Source: Betaproteobacteria bacterium (lineage in GTDB: Bacteria > Pseudomonadota > Gammaproteobacteria > Burkholderiales > Methylophilaceae). From it: DNA of 64,000 bases. Position numbers and translations under genes: made by a program. The notes beneath the pieces were generated by a model. It was given only the letters and a program-made list of their open reading frames with translations, had not been told where the DNA came from and ran no database searches. The first letter of the stretch is position 1, and each line of letters starts with the position of its first letter. Of the stretch, positions 1-10,523 are shown one piece after another. The stretch lies in contig VGIC01000007.1 of assembly GCA_016867975.1 (NCBI GenBank), positions 1 to 64,000 of the forward strand, in the 5' to 3' direction.

Positions 1-1
1 T

Positions 2-78
2 TGGTCGGGACGGAGTGATTCGAACACTCGACCCCTTGCACCCCATGCAAGTACGCTACCAGGCTGCGCTACGCCCCG
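2..78 (-). tRNA. tRNA-Pro (anticodon GGG)
   Basis: The minus strand folds as a 77-nt tRNA with an encoded CCA end (positions 4-2). The 7-bp acceptor stem pairs CGGGGCG with CGTCCCG, and the T arm carries TTCGAAT. The anticodon stem is CTTGC/GCAAG around the loop ATGGGGT, which gives T33 and anticodon GGG. It lies just downstream of the MerR-type gene, as commonly seen in Betaproteobacteria. Confidence 0.95.
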
Positions 79-158
79 AACCTATCCCGCAATCAATTTG
101 CGGGTGTGCATTATAACCCAAAGCCACTTCATCAGGAATGACACTTGTAAAGAAATAA

Positions 159-620
159 CTAAGATGTACGCAGGTGTGTGTGCAACAAACCTAATATCTG
201 ACGCAACTCTGATTTGAAGGCTTCCAAATCAAAATCACTGACTGATGGCACATGCAAAGGCAACGAAGATTGTAAAGCGCTGGCATGCGTTGTTTTGCTG
301 ACAGTTTTTTCTACCGCAATATCACTTGCATCTGTGTTATCCAAGCGATTCCTAGCACCACTAATGGTGAATCCTTGATCGTATAGCAGTTCACGAATAC
401 GACGGATCAGTAAGACTTCATGATGTTGGTAGTAACGACGATTGCCACGCCTTTTCACTGGCTTTAATTGCGTGAATTCTTGTTCCCAATAGCGGAGTAC
501 ATGAGGCTTTACGCCGCAAAGATCACTTACTTCGCCAATGGTAAAGTAACGTTTAGCTGGGATCGGCGGGAGCGGCATTGGGGCAACCTGATTTGTCATA
601 GTCTGATTCTTTTCACTCAC
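159..620 (-). CDS. MerR-family transcriptional regulator
   Basis: A 153-residue protein with an N-terminal MerR-type winged helix-turn-helix at about residues 23-92 ([24 protein letters not shown], then a wing with KRRGNRRYY). The C-terminal 60 residues are low in similarity to anything I recognise and contain no obvious metal-binding cysteines, so the effector is unknown. This small MerR-like gene beside ihfA is conserved in Betaproteobacteria and resembles the E. coli YcgE/MlrA type only in the DNA-binding part. It is probably the last gene of the pheST-ihfA transcription unit, 63 bp after ihfA. The DNA-binding assignment is firm; the targets cannot be inferred. Confidence 0.85.
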   Translation of the reverse strand: MSEKNQTMTNQVAPMPLPPIPAKRYFTIGEVSDLCGVKPHVLRYWEQEFTQLKPVKRRGNRRYYQHHEVLLIRRIRELLYDQGFTISGARNRLDNTDASDIAVEKTVSKTTHASALQSSLPLHVPSVSDFDLEAFKSELRQILGLLHTHLRTS

Positions 621-683
621 GCTTAGCTTAAAGTCAACATCATCAACTATTACAATCCACTAAAATTGGCATGCAGCACATAT

Positions 684-977
684 CTAGCTCGCAAAATTTT
701 CATCCACTCTGCTTTTTAACTTCTGACTGGCATGAAAAGTCACTACGCGACGAGCTGTAATCGATACTTCTTCACCAGTCTTAGGATTTCGCCCAGGACG
801 CTCGGATTTTTGACGTAATTCAAAATTACCAAATCCTGACAACTTAACACTATCCCCTGCTTCCAATGCAATGCGAACCTCCTCAAAGAAGGCCTCCACC
901 ATATCTTTCGCCTCACGCTTATTCAACCCGACTTGCTCATAAAGCAAATCAGCAAGCTCGGCTTTCGTTAAGGTCAT
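684..977 (-). CDS. ihfA: Integration host factor subunit alpha
   Basis: A 97-residue DNA-bending protein of the HU/IHF family that pairs with IHF beta (himD, not in this window). The signature [21 protein letters not shown] at about residues 48-68 forms the beta-arm, with the intercalating proline near residue 65. I chose the ATG at 977 rather than 989 because a GGAG lies five bases upstream of it, whereas the 989 ATG directly abuts its purine run. The gene follows pheT by about 80 bp, the same linkage as in E. coli (pheS-pheT-ihfA), so co-transcription with pheST is likely. Confidence 0.95.
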   Translation of the reverse strand: MTLTKAELADLLYEQVGLNKREAKDMVEAFFEEVRIALEAGDSVKLSGFGNFELRQKSERPGRNPKTGEEVSITARRVVTFHASQKLKSRVDENFAS

Positions 978-1059
978 ACCCACTCCCATCTCCCCTAATA
1001 CTACTATCCGTTTATTATCCTAATTGAAGCCAAACACCAGACACCTACCATGAGCGGAT

Positions 1060-3414
1060 TTAGTTTCTTAATGTTGCTTCGAATGTATTTTGTAACAATT
1101 GTAGCAGCCTAGACATGGTCACATCAGCATCGCTATCTAATAAAGTTTTTTGAGTATCATGCATAAGTACTGATAATGCAAGGCTTTTTTTATTCTCCGA
1201 GATGCCTTTTCCTTGGTAAAGATCAAACAATCCCACCTGAGTAATCAACGGAATCCTAGCCTCTTTAATTGCAGTGAATACCGCCTGAACTGGCACACGC
1301 TCATCTAATACGATGGCCAAGTCACGGCGCACTGGTAAGAATTTAGAGACTTCTTGATACGTAGGGAGTGATCGACTCATCACCGCACTTGCATCCAACT
1401 CAAACAAATAAGGATTTTTTGGTAAACCATGCTGCTGTTGCCACTTTGGATGTAATTTTCCCAGCCAACCTACTGCACAACCATTTATCAAAATGCGAGC
1501 TGACTGCCCAGGATGCAATGCAGGATGTTCCGCCTTCTCATACAGCGCATCAACACCCAGCAATGCATTCACATTGGCTTTAACATCAAAGAAATCAATA
1601 TCCGCATCGCTTGCAGCCCATTGCTCTGGCTTTTGACTACCATAAGCTAAGCCTGAAATACGTGTAGTTTCAACATATTCAGCAGACGACTGATGATACA
1701 CAGCCCCGATTTCGAACAAGAATGCACGATCCTGTTTTCGATTAAGATTATAAGTGAGCGTATCGAGCAAGCCGCCCCACAGGCTACTTCTCATCACGCT
1801 GAGATTACTTGCAATGGGGTTTTTCAACTTAATGGGTACTTGATTACCCAACAAATCACGCTCCCAGCTTTCATCGACAAAACTGTAAGTGACTACCTCT
1901 TGATAGCCAGAGGCCACTAAACCATCACGCAATTGATTCATATGCAACTGCTGCTCTGGCACAGGTAGCATATTCAATACAGCAACCGGCGGCGTGGCTG
2001 GAATATGATCATACCCATGCAAGCGTGCTATCTCTTCAATCAAATCCTCCTCTATCGAAATATCGAAGCGATAGCTAGGAGGCGTGACGGTGAAAATCCC
2101 ATCAGTCTCGGTAAATACAAATCCAAGCTGGGTCAACAAACGCGATACGGTCGACTGCTCGAATGCAATACCCAGCACAGATATCAATCGACCCATGCGC
2201 AGATTCACTGGTTGACGCGTTGGCAACGCTCTCAGCACCTCCGTCACCGCGCCTGCTTTGCCTCCACAGATCTGTAACATCAAGGCAGTTGCATACTCTA
2301 ACGCACTCAGCGTATGAGCAAAATCAACCCCTCGCTCAAAACGATAAGAAGAGTCCGTACTTAACCCCAATCTGCGTGCTTTACCTGCAATCACAGATGG
2401 TACAAAGAATGCGCTCTCGAGAAACACACTAGTGGTTTCATCACTGACCGATGTAGGCTTGCCACCCATAATGCCCGCCAAGGCGATAGCGCCAGTTGCA
2501 TCGGCAATCACCAGATCATCAGCCCTGAGCTGAACAGTGGTGTCATTCAACAGGGTCAGCGATTCACCCGCCTTGGCAAAACGCACCTCAATATCGCCGT
2601 TTAATTTAGCCGCATCAAAGGCGTGCATAGGCTGACCTAGCGCCAACAACACATAATTGGTGATATCCACCACAGCACTGATGCTGCGTAAACCGCTACG
2701 CTCCAAACGCTTTACCATCCATGCTGGGGTTGGCACTTGGGCATTGATGCCACTGACTAAACGTCCTACATAACGCGGGCAGGCCTCTTGGGCGTTAAGG
2801 ATAACTTGTTTGCTTTGCTGTAATTCAGCATTTACTGGGGTAATTTTTTCAAAACGTGTAGCTGCGCCAGTAATTGCGGCCACATCACGTGCAATCCCTT
2901 GAATACTTAAACAGTCGCTACGGTTCGGCGTTAATTTCAAGGTAATCAAATGATCATTCAAATCCAAATATTCACGGATATCCTGCCCAACCATCGCATC
3001 ACTGTCCAACTCCAACAATCCTGTCGCCTCGGCTGATAGCCCAAGCTCCTTGGATGAACACATCATGCCGAATGACTCGACTCCACGTACCTTTGCCTGC
3101 TTGATTGAGATTCCTGGCAACTCTGCCCCCACCAAGGCACATGGTGCAACCAATCCAGCACGCGCATTAGAGGCTCCACAGACAATCTGCAAAGGCTGCG
3201 CCTGACCGACATCCACCTGACATACTTGTAAGCGATCTGCGTCTGGATGCTTTTCTACTGACAATATCTTGGCTACGACAACATGACTAAATGATGCAGC
3301 GACAGCTTGCATCTCTTCGACCTCAAGACCAGCCATGGTCAGCGCATGACTCAATGCCTGACTATCCAGATCTGTATTCACTAAACTGCGTAGCCAATTT
3401 TCTGAAAATTGCAT
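1060..3414 (-). CDS. pheT: Phenylalanyl-tRNA synthetase beta subunit
   Basis: A 784-residue subunit of the alpha2-beta2 cytoplasmic enzyme that charges tRNA-Phe. It has the bacterial beta-subunit layout: an EMAP/OB-type tRNA-binding domain at about residues 39-150 (VVVAKILSVEKHPDADRLQVC), the B3/4 editing region in the middle, the B5 domain, the catalytic-like core (YQEVVTYSFVDE), and a C-terminal FDX-ACB anticodon-binding domain of about 95 residues (FLPVRRDLAIVLDE). Length is normal for the family. It follows pheS by 45 bp and was very probably transcribed with it. Confidence 0.97.
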   Translation of the reverse strand: MQFSENWLRSLVNTDLDSQALSHALTMAGLEVEEMQAVAASFSHVVVAKILSVEKHPDADRLQVCQVDVGQAQPLQIVCGASNARAGLVAPCALVGAELPGISIKQAKVRGVESFGMMCSSKELGLSAEATGLLELDSDAMVGQDIREYLDLNDHLITLKLTPNRSDCLSIQGIARDVAAITGAATRFEKITPVNAELQQSKQVILNAQEACPRYVGRLVSGINAQVPTPAWMVKRLERSGLRSISAVVDITNYVLLALGQPMHAFDAAKLNGDIEVRFAKAGESLTLLNDTTVQLRADDLVIADATGAIALAGIMGGKPTSVSDETTSVFLESAFFVPSVIAGKARRLGLSTDSSYRFERGVDFAHTLSALEYATALMLQICGGKAGAVTEVLRALPTRQPVNLRMGRLISVLGIAFEQSTVSRLLTQLGFVFTETDGIFTVTPPSYRFDISIEEDLIEEIARLHGYDHIPATPPVAVLNMLPVPEQQLHMNQLRDGLVASGYQEVVTYSFVDESWERDLLGNQVPIKLKNPIASNLSVMRSSLWGGLLDTLTYNLNRKQDRAFLFEIGAVYHQSSAEYVETTRISGLAYGSQKPEQWAASDADIDFFDVKANVNALLGVDALYEKAEHPALHPGQSARILINGCAVGWLGKLHPKWQQQHGLPKNPYLFELDASAVMSRSLPTYQEVSKFLPVRRDLAIVLDERVPVQAVFTAIKEARIPLITQVGLFDLYQGKGISENKKSLALSVLMHDTQKTLLDSDADVTMSRLLQLLQNTFEATLRN

Positions 3415-3459
3415 AATGCTTTTAAAACCTTAATTTGAGAATAAATTGATGATGGATGG

Positions 3460-4497
<1,038 letters not shown>

Positions 4498-4578
4498 TTA
4501 AATTGCCCATTTTGTTTCGCAATCCTTTGATTTTTCGTACAAAAATCTGCACAAAAAACAAAAAAGAGATTTTACCGC

Positions 4579-4606
4579 AAAAAAAAGAGGCCGAAGCCTC
4601 TTTTTT
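4579..4606 (-). terminator. Intrinsic terminator downstream of rplT
   Basis: On the minus strand, GAGGC-TTCG-GCCTC is extended by A/T pairs and followed by eight T residues. It sits about 40 nt after the rplT stop codon and about 120 nt before pheS. It could end the thrS-infC-rpmI-rplT operon or act as an attenuator for pheST. The UUCG tetraloop and long U-run make it one of the best terminators in the window. Confidence 0.88.
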
Positions 4607-4642
4607 ATCAATCGCACAGGATGTATGAATACACCAACGTGC

Positions 4643-5002
4643 TTATGCTGCCAAACCAGCTTTTGCCAACTCTACGAATTTAGCAAATGCCGCTTTATCG
4701 AATACCGCTACGTCAGCCAATACTTTACGATCCACTTCAACTGCTGATTTTTTCAAACCATTCATGAAGCGGCTGTATGTCAATCCACACTCACGAGCCG
4801 CCGCGTTAATACGCGCGATCCACAATGTACGGAACTGACGTTTCTTTTGACGACGGTCACGATAAGCATATTGACCAGCCTTCATTACCGCTTGCTTGGC
4901 AACACGGTAAACGTTTTTACGACGACCACGATAGCCTTTTGCTGCTTTTAATACTTTTTTGTGTCTAGCACGAGCGATGACACCACGTTTTACTCTAGGC
5001 AT
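4643..5002 (-). CDS. rplT: 50S ribosomal protein L20
   Basis: A 119-residue, strongly basic L20 with the family start ([20 protein letters not shown]) and the conserved central [21 protein letters not shown]. It binds 23S rRNA early in large-subunit assembly. In E. coli L20 also represses rpmI-rplT translation by binding the mRNA; whether the same holds here was not established from sequence. It follows rpmI by 9 bp, which is consistent with translational coupling, and is followed by a strong terminator. Confidence 0.98.
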   Translation of the reverse strand: MPRVKRGVIARARHKKVLKAAKGYRGRRKNVYRVAKQAVMKAGQYAYRDRRQKKRQFRTLWIARINAAARECGLTYSRFMNGLKKSAVEVDRKVLADVAVFDKAAFAKFVELAKAGLAA

Positions 5003-5011
5003 AGTTTACTC

Positions 5012-5209
5012 CTATTGTGTTGGCATCATAGCGCGGACGCGCTTGACATCGGTTGCAGAAATGATCGCCGTGCCGCGTAGTTTACGCTTTTGCTTGGTGG
5101 TCTTTTTGGTGAGGATATGGCGCAAGTGAGAGTGTGTACGCTTCACTTTACCATTACCCAAGAATTTGAAGCGCTTTTTGGCGCCACTCTTGGTCTTCAT
5201 CTTTGGCAT
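5012..5209 (-). CDS. rpmI: 50S ribosomal protein L35
   Basis: A 65-residue basic protein with the family signature [20 protein letters not shown] at the N-terminus and [15 protein letters not shown] in the centre. Length is normal. It lies between infC and rplT in the order conserved across bacteria. The approximately 110-bp infC-rpmI spacer is where an L20-binding leader would be expected by analogy with E. coli, but I did not identify a specific fold there. Confidence 0.97.
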   Translation of the reverse strand: MPKMKTKSGAKKRFKFLGNGKVKRTHSHLRHILTKKTTKQKRKLRGTAIISATDVKRVRAMMPTQ

Positions 5210-5320
5210 TTTGTTCTCCTTGAACTTAGGTTAAGAGTGCTTAGGCATGCCTTTTCGCCGTATCACTCAGGGGTACTACTTACTACTCATTACAAATTTC
5301 AGCATTAATTGAATTAATAC

Positions 5321-5845
5321 TTATTTTGTCTTTTTAATCGGGCCAAGCACCATCACCATCTGACGGCCTTCCATTTTAGGATATTGCTCAACCACTGAAT
5401 ATTCTTTCAAATCCGCTTCCAAACGCTTCAGCAACGCCATGCCAAACTCCTGATGCGTAATCTCACGACCTCTAAAGCGCAATGTTATCTTAGCTTTGTC
5501 GCCATCCTGCAAAAAGCGAATGATATTGCGCAACTTGATGTTGTAATCGCCATCATCTGTACCAGGGCGGAACTTCACTTCCTTAACAACAACCTGCTTC
5601 TGTTTCAGCTTAATTTCGTGCTGTCTTTTACTCTCGGCATACTTAAACTTGCCGTAATCCATCAATCTGCAGACAGGCGGCGCTGCATTCGGTGCAATCT
5701 CGACGATATCAATATCTGCCTCTTCCGCTTTAGCGAATGCTTCTGCCAAAGACATGATACCTAAAGGCTCACCTTCCATACCCACCAAACGGACTTGTGG
5801 CGCTGTAATATCGCCGTTAATCCGGGTTTCTTTTTCCTGTGCTAT
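5321..5845 (-). CDS. infC: Translation initiation factor IF-3 (AUA start codon)
   Basis: IF-3 checks initiator tRNA and start-codon pairing on the 30S subunit. The protein is about 174 residues, with an N-terminal domain ([19 protein letters not shown]) and a C-terminal domain ([20 protein letters not shown]). The first in-frame ATG (5788) would remove the conserved RINGDI segment. The frame stays open upstream to an ATA codon at 5845-5843, with GGAG eight bases before it, and no ATG/GTG/TTG is available in that segment before the conserved residues. Atypical AUU/AUC/AUA starts are the known basis of IF-3 autoregulation. The gene lies 65 bp after thrS. Confidence 0.93.
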   Translation of the reverse strand: MAQEKETRINGDITAPQVRLVGMEGEPLGIMSLAEAFAKAEEADIDIVEIAPNAAPPVCRLMDYGKFKYAESKRQHEIKLKQKQVVVKEVKFRPGTDDGDYNIKLRNIIRFLQDGDKAKITLRFRGREITHQEFGMALLKRLEADLKEYSVVEQYPKMEGRQMVMVLGPIKKTK

Positions 5846-5910
5846 ATCAAATTCTCCAAATTAATCACGTGTGATGACACTCCAAACAATTAAGCCGTGC
5901 ACCTATTAGA

Positions 5911-7821
5911 TTAAACCTTAGCTTCTATCTCCGCTTTCAAGCGTGAAATCAACGCTTCAATCGGCATGGAACCCAGGTCTTCACCTTTTCTGGTACGCAC
6001 GGCTAAATGTCCTGCTTGCATCTCACGCTCGCCCGCCACAAGCAGGTACGGCATCTTCTGCATGCTATGCTCGCGTATTTTATAGGTAATCTTCTCATTT
6101 CTCAAGTCAAATTCGCAACGAATACCATTTTTCTTCAAAGTTTCAACTACTTGGCGTACATAGTCAGACTGACTTTCCGAAATATTCAACACCATCGCCT
6201 GAACAGGTGCCAGCCACAGCGGCATCGCACCAGCAAAGTGTTCTATCAGAATACCGGTAAAACGTTCCAGCGAACCAAATAGCGCACGATGAAGCATCAC
6301 CGGACGTTTGCGCTCATTGTTTTCATCCACATAGTCAATATCAAAGCGCTCAGGCAAGTTCATGTCCACCTGTAAAGTGCCGCATTGCCAGTCACGACCA
6401 ATCGTATCGCGTAGCACAAATTCCAGCTTAGGTCCATAGAATGCACCTTCGCCTGGGAATAGCTCATAAGGAATATCCATGGACTCCAAGGCAGAGACCA
6501 GCGCTGCTTCCAGCTTATCCCAAGTTTCATCTGAACCGATCCGGTTTTCCGGACGGGTGGAAAGCTTGATGCGCACGTCGTTAAAACCAAAATCCTTGTA
6601 AATATCCAAAATCAGCTTCACTACATCACGACACTCTTGCCCCATTTGCGATTCGGTACAGAAAATGTGCGCGTCATCCTGCGTGAAATGGCGCACACGC
6701 AACAATCCGTGCAACGCGCCGGATGGCTCATAGCGGTGCACCTTGCCGAATTCTGCCATCCGCAATGGCAAATCGCGATAGCTTTTGAGTCCTTGCGCGA
6801 ACATCAGCACCCCACCAGGACAATTCATTGGCTTGAGCGCAAAAACACGCTCGTCCTCGGTTTGCGTAGTGAACATATTGGCGCGATAATTTTGCCAGTG
6901 CCCAGAAGTCTCCCACAAACCACGATCCATCACGTCTGGTGTGTTAATTTCTACATAGCCAGCGTCCTCTTGCCGTTGGCGCATATAACTAATCAGTGTC
7001 TGGAATAAGCGCCAGCCCTTGGGATGCCAGAATACCGCACCAGGGGCTTCATCCTGAAAATGGAACAACCCGAGTTGCTGACCGAGCTTGCGATGATCGC
7101 GCTTTTCCGCTTCTTCCAGCATGTGCAAATAGGCATCCAACTCTTCTTTATTACGCCAGGCGGTGCCATAGATACGTTGTAGCATCTCGTTTTTGCTATC
7201 GCCACGCCAGTAGGCTCCCGCCAGCTTCATCAGCTTGAATGCCTTGAGCTTACCAGTGCTCGGCACATGCGGGCCTCGGCACAAGTCGGTAAAACCGCCC
7301 TCGGTATAAAGTGACACATCTTCCTGCGAGGGGATGGATTCAATCAACTCGGCCTTATAAGCCTCACCGATGCTTTTGAAGTATGCAACGGCTTCATCTC
7401 TCGGCAACACTTTACGCGTTACAGGCTCATCTTTTTTTGCCAGCTCAGCCATTTTCTTTTCTATGGCGACCAAGTCTTCAGGCGTAAATGGGCGTTTGTA
7501 TGAAAAGTCGTAGTAAAACCCGTTTTCAATCACTGGGCCAATGGTCACCTGCGCATCTGGAAACAAGGTTTTCACCGCATAGGCCAGCAAGTGCGCTGTT
7601 GAGTGGCGAATCACCTCAATCCCCTCTGGGCTTTTATCCGTGATGATCGCTAAATCACTGTCCGCCTCAATCAGGTAGCTGGTATCGACAATCTTGTCAT
7701 TGATCTTACCTGCCAAGGCAGCCTTAGCTAAACCTGCACCAATATTCATCGCAACATCAGCGACCGTGACCGGCGCATCAAATTGACGTTGAGAACCATC
7801 TGGCAAGCGAATAATAGGCAT
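5911..7821 (-). CDS. thrS: Threonyl-tRNA synthetase
   Basis: A 636-residue class II synthetase of standard length. In order: a TGS domain (residues 1-60), the N2 editing domain with the zinc-type HxxxH motif [12 protein letters not shown] near residue 75, the class II catalytic core (motif 2 around [20 protein letters not shown], with zinc ligands including MNCPGG), and a C-terminal anticodon-binding domain ([20 protein letters not shown]). It is the first gene of the thrS-infC-rpmI-rplT cluster. A tRNA-Val gene and a hairpin lie immediately upstream. Confidence 0.98.
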   Translation of the reverse strand: MPIIRLPDGSQRQFDAPVTVADVAMNIGAGLAKAALAGKINDKIVDTSYLIEADSDLAIITDKSPEGIEVIRHSTAHLLAYAVKTLFPDAQVTIGPVIENGFYYDFSYKRPFTPEDLVAIEKKMAELAKKDEPVTRKVLPRDEAVAYFKSIGEAYKAELIESIPSQEDVSLYTEGGFTDLCRGPHVPSTGKLKAFKLMKLAGAYWRGDSKNEMLQRIYGTAWRNKEELDAYLHMLEEAEKRDHRKLGQQLGLFHFQDEAPGAVFWHPKGWRLFQTLISYMRQRQEDAGYVEINTPDVMDRGLWETSGHWQNYRANMFTTQTEDERVFALKPMNCPGGVLMFAQGLKSYRDLPLRMAEFGKVHRYEPSGALHGLLRVRHFTQDDAHIFCTESQMGQECRDVVKLILDIYKDFGFNDVRIKLSTRPENRIGSDETWDKLEAALVSALESMDIPYELFPGEGAFYGPKLEFVLRDTIGRDWQCGTLQVDMNLPERFDIDYVDENNERKRPVMLHRALFGSLERFTGILIEHFAGAMPLWLAPVQAMVLNISESQSDYVRQVVETLKKNGIRCEFDLRNEKITYKIREHSMQKMPYLLVAGEREMQAGHLAVRTRKGEDLGSMPIEALISRLKAEIEAKV

Positions 7822-7844
7822 AACTTAATCTCGTATAAATAATT

Positions 7845-7867
7845 AAAGCCGTTTATTAAACGGCTTT
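7845..7867 (-). terminator. Hairpin between tRNA-Val and thrS
   Basis: A perfect 10-bp stem (AAAGCCGTTT/AAACGGCTTT) with a 3-base loop lies about 22 bases downstream of tRNA-Val in the minus direction and 23 bp upstream of thrS. The following T-tract is interrupted (TTTAATTATTTAT). It may terminate the tRNA transcript or form part of the thrS leader; the first seems more likely. Confidence 0.6.
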
Positions 7868-7889
7868 TGCTTCTAAGTATTTTCTTTAC

Positions 7890-7966
7890 TGGTAGGCAGT
7901 AGCAGATTCGAACTGCTGACCTCTTGGATGTCGACCAAGCGCTCTAACCAACTGAGCTAACCGCCT
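7890..7966 (-). tRNA. tRNA-Val (anticodon GAC) with C at position 33
   Basis: A 77-nt tRNA with an encoded CCA end. The acceptor stem AGGCGGT pairs with ACTGCCT, the D arm is GCTC/GAGC, and the T arm is AGCAG-TTCGAAT-CTGCT. The anticodon stem CTTGG/CCAAG is perfect. Its seven-base loop reads TCGACAT, so the anticodon is GAC (Val), but position 33, nearly always U, is C. The rest of the cloverleaf is intact. The location upstream of thrS is typical for Betaproteobacteria. Confidence 0.92.
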
Positions 7967-8078
7967 ATACGAATTGAACATGTTCTTAAAATTCAAACAA
8001 AACGCGATTTTAGCCGATTGTGACATGCCACGCAAACTCAATACAACATCAATCTGCAATGATTCCCACTTATTGATC

Positions 8079-8159
8079 CGGCACTAATAAAGTGTCAAGC
8101 AGTATAAGCAGGTAATCAGCGAAACTGATGCTCGCGAACATGTATTTATAGAAGCGCCC
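8079..8159. mobile_element. MITE-like repeat, copy 1 (81 bp)
   Basis: A non-coding repeat whose right end reads TATTTATAGAAGCGCCC, the inverse of the family left end GGGCRCTTCTATAAAT. The internal palindrome ATCAGCGAAACTGAT corresponds to ATCAGCTTCGCTGAT in copy 3. The left end is degenerate (CGGCACTAATAAAGTG). Flanks read TGATC and AGATC, a 4-of-5 match that could be a worn target duplication. The right end stops three bases before the stop codon of the NUDIX gene. Otherwise the 7822-8162 interval holds only tRNA-Val and the hairpin. Confidence 0.75.
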
Positions 8160-8162
8160 AGA

Positions 8163-8711
8163 TCAGTTGCCACCATTCGCCTGTAGATACTTTTCAGCCA
8201 AGAAGATCGCAGTGATGGTTTTGCTATCGGTAATCTCACCTTGCACGATCATCGAGAGACAATCAGCGAAGCTGACATCAAAGACTTCCAGACTTTCATC
8301 TTCGTCACGTCGATGGCTCCCTAATTGTAAATCGGTAGCCAAATAAATGTGGATCACTTCATCTGAATATCCAATACAAGGATGTTGCCTCCCCAGTTTG
8401 ACCCATTGCCTAGCGGTGTAGCCTGTCTCCTCTAATAGCTCACGCTTTCCCGTCTGCAACGTTTCCTCATTCGGATCGATCTTGCCTGCAGGGAGCTCCA
8501 CAAACACCTGGCGCAATGGGTATCTGAACTGCCTCTCAAGAACCACATGTCCATTAGACAACATAGGCACCACCACCACGGCACCAGGGTGCGCCACATA
8601 CTCGCGGTAACTAGTATTGCCGTTGGGGAGGCTGACCAAGTCACGCTTGACGGTCAGCAGATCGCCTGCTGCCATGATTTCAGAATGAAGGGGGTGTTCT
8701 GTCAAATCCAT
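8163..8711 (-). CDS. NUDIX hydrolase (ADP-ribose pyrophosphatase-like)
   Basis: A 182-residue protein with a complete Nudix box at about residues 80-102 (GKIDPNEETLQTGKRELLEETG), matching GX5EX7REUXEEXGU. These glutamates bind the metal that drives hydrolysis of nucleoside diphosphate-X substrates. The overall layout, with VVVVPMLSNGHVVLERQFRYP before the box, resembles NudF/ADP-ribose pyrophosphatases, but substrate specificity cannot be read from the sequence. It is the gene immediately downstream of the nuo/DUF2818 block (39 bp), separated by an inverted repeat. A repeat element abuts its stop codon. Confidence 0.9.
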   Translation of the reverse strand: MDLTEHPLHSEIMAAGDLLTVKRDLVSLPNGNTSYREYVAHPGAVVVVPMLSNGHVVLERQFRYPLRQVFVELPAGKIDPNEETLQTGKRELLEETGYTARQWVKLGRQHPCIGYSDEVIHIYLATDLQLGSHRRDEDESLEVFDVSFADCLSMIVQGEITDSKTITAIFLAEKYLQANGGN

Positions 8712-8713
8712 TA

Positions 8714-8753
8714 TAGAATCCTAGGTCCCTGGTAGCCAGAGTGCATGATTCTA
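8714..8753 (-). repeat. Nested inverted repeat between DUF2818 and NUDIX genes
   Basis: TAGAATC at 8714-8720 pairs with GATTCTA at 8747-8753, enclosing an inner CTGG-TAG-CCAG stem. The outer arm includes the DUF2818 stop codon and the structure ends next to the NUDIX start. There is no U-run, so it is more likely an mRNA processing or stabilising structure than a terminator. Confidence 0.45.
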
Positions 8754-9062
8754 GAGCGTACTTTTCCACAAGGTACGATAGACGAAACCAGGAAATGCAA
8801 AGACCAGAAATATGCAGGCAGTCACCGCATAGAACTCCCATCCTTGGGTCGCCACTTGACCGTAAATCGACTGCTCTGCATACCTAGCCACCATGCCCAT
8901 CATGAAATACAAGATGACAAGTTCTAACAAACACCAACCTATGTGTTTGTTCGCCAGACTTAAGCCATTACGCTTTAAGGGCAGCACATAGAACAGTTTA
9001 TGTGAGAACCAAGGAAGATTGGCCGCAAACAGTAATAATATCAACAATAGCCAATCGGTCAT
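8751..9062 (-). CDS. DUF2818 family membrane protein
   Basis: A 103-residue hydrophobic protein with about three membrane segments (roughly residues 3-20, 40-62 and 78-97). The sequence LLLFAANLPWFSHKLFYVLPLK is the DUF2818 pattern as I know it from Betaproteobacteria, where the gene regularly follows nuoN. It starts 9 bp after nuoN and is very probably co-transcribed with complex I. No biochemical function is known to me; an accessory role for complex I is only a guess from position. Confidence 0.85.
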   Translation of the reverse strand: MTDWLLLILLLFAANLPWFSHKLFYVLPLKRNGLSLANKHIGWCLLELVILYFMMGMVARYAEQSIYGQVATQGWEFYAVTACIFLVFAFPGFVYRTLWKSTL

Positions 9063-9071
9063 TGCGTTGCT

Positions 9072-10520
9072 CTAACCTAGACTTTTAATAATTGCGTAAG
9101 CACAAATCGAAATCAGCGTTTGTGGCATCAATCCCATCACCAATAACGCCAGAGCATTACCACTCAAAACCACCTGCATATCAAGCGGCGCCTGAATCTG
9201 ATGATGATCGGTTGGCTCATCAAAATACATCAGCTTGATGATACGCAGATAATAGAATGCACCAATCACCGCCATGAGCACTGCGAACACGACCAACCAT
9301 ACGAAGCCCGCTTGCAAAGCTGCTTGCAACACCGTGAACTTAGCATAGAAACCTAGCGTCGGAGGTATGCCAGCCATGCTAAACATCACGATCAGCATCA
9401 TGAACGCAAACCAAGGATTACGTTGATTCAAGCCCTTCAAGTCATCCAACCTGTCCGCTTCAAAGCCCTTGCGCGACAACAGCATAATAATGCCGAACCC
9501 GGCCACAGACATCAGTACATAGCTGGCAATGTAGAACAGGGACGATACCACGCCATTCAAGCTCGCGCTAAATAGACCAAACAACACAAAGCCAACGTGC
9601 GAGATTGTCGAATAGGCCAGCATGCGCTTCAGATTAGTCTGAGCAATAGCCGTCACGTTCCCCACAATGATAGACAAGACCGCCATAATCATCAGCATTT
9701 GTTGCCAGTCGACAGACAAGGTAGGCAGCGCCTGCACCAGAATACGAATGATAAAGGCTAGCGCTGCAATCTTAGGCACAGAACCTATCAGCATCGTCAT
9801 CGCGGTTGGTGATCCTTCGTATACATCCGGCACCCACATCTGGAACGGCACTGCACCTAATTTAAATGCCATACCGGCCACGATGAACACCAAGCCTAGA
9901 ATCAAGACTGAACGGTAGTAGGTTCCCTGCATCAACGCATGATCGATGTCCGAAATATTTAAGCTACCGGTCATTCCGTACACCATACTCATACCATATA
10001 GCAACATGCCGGAAGCCAGCGCCCCCAACACAAAATACTTCATGGCAGCCTCAGTGGCGCGCGCATTATCCCGATCCAGTGCTACCAATGCATACAGACT
10101 CAATGATAGCAATTCCAAACCGATATAAAGTGTCAGCAGACTTTGACCAGATACCATAATCATCATGCCGGCCATAGAAAATAAGACTAATGCATAGAAC
10201 TCTCCACGGAACATGTTGCGTATCTGGATATAGGCTCTTGAATAGACAAAGATCAGCGATGTACCCAAATAGATCATCAGTTTCAGAATATCTGACATGG
10301 CATCATCCACAAACGCGCCAGTGAACGCATAGCCCACACTCTGTGTGTGAGTCGTCAGGGTCATGTATGCCGCCACAAACAACGTCAGTTGTGACAAAGC
10401 ATAGATGACCATACGGCTAGATGGTTTCAGAAACAAATCCAGCAGCAATATCACCATCGCCATACCGAGTACGACTATTTCAGGCAATGCGGTAATAAGA
10501 TCGAAACGGATATTTTCCAT
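9072..10520 (-). CDS. nuoN: NADH-quinone oxidoreductase subunit N
   Basis: A 482-residue antiporter-like membrane subunit of complex I, with about 14 predicted helices. The family core KYFVLGALASGMLLYGMSM followed by GMAFKLGAVPFQMWVPDVYEG carries the conserved lysines of the proton channel. It is the last of the 14 nuo genes and starts 3 bp after nuoM. Length is typical for Betaproteobacteria. Confidence 0.97.
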   Translation of the reverse strand: MENIRFDLITALPEIVVLGMAMVILLLDLFLKPSSRMVIYALSQLTLFVAAYMTLTTHTQSVGYAFTGAFVDDAMSDILKLMIYLGTSLIFVYSRAYIQIRNMFRGEFYALVLFSMAGMMIMVSGQSLLTLYIGLELLSLSLYALVALDRDNARATEAAMKYFVLGALASGMLLYGMSMVYGMTGSLNISDIDHALMQGTYYRSVLILGLVFIVAGMAFKLGAVPFQMWVPDVYEGSPTAMTMLIGSVPKIAALAFIIRILVQALPTLSVDWQQMLMIMAVLSIIVGNVTAIAQTNLKRMLAYSTISHVGFVLFGLFSASLNGVVSSLFYIASYVLMSVAGFGIIMLLSRKGFEADRLDDLKGLNQRNPWFAFMMLIVMFSMAGIPPTLGFYAKFTVLQAALQAGFVWLVVFAVLMAVIGAFYYLRIIKLMYFDEPTDHHQIQAPLDMQVVLSGNALALLVMGLMPQTLISICAYAIIKSLG

Positions 10521-10523
10521 GAG

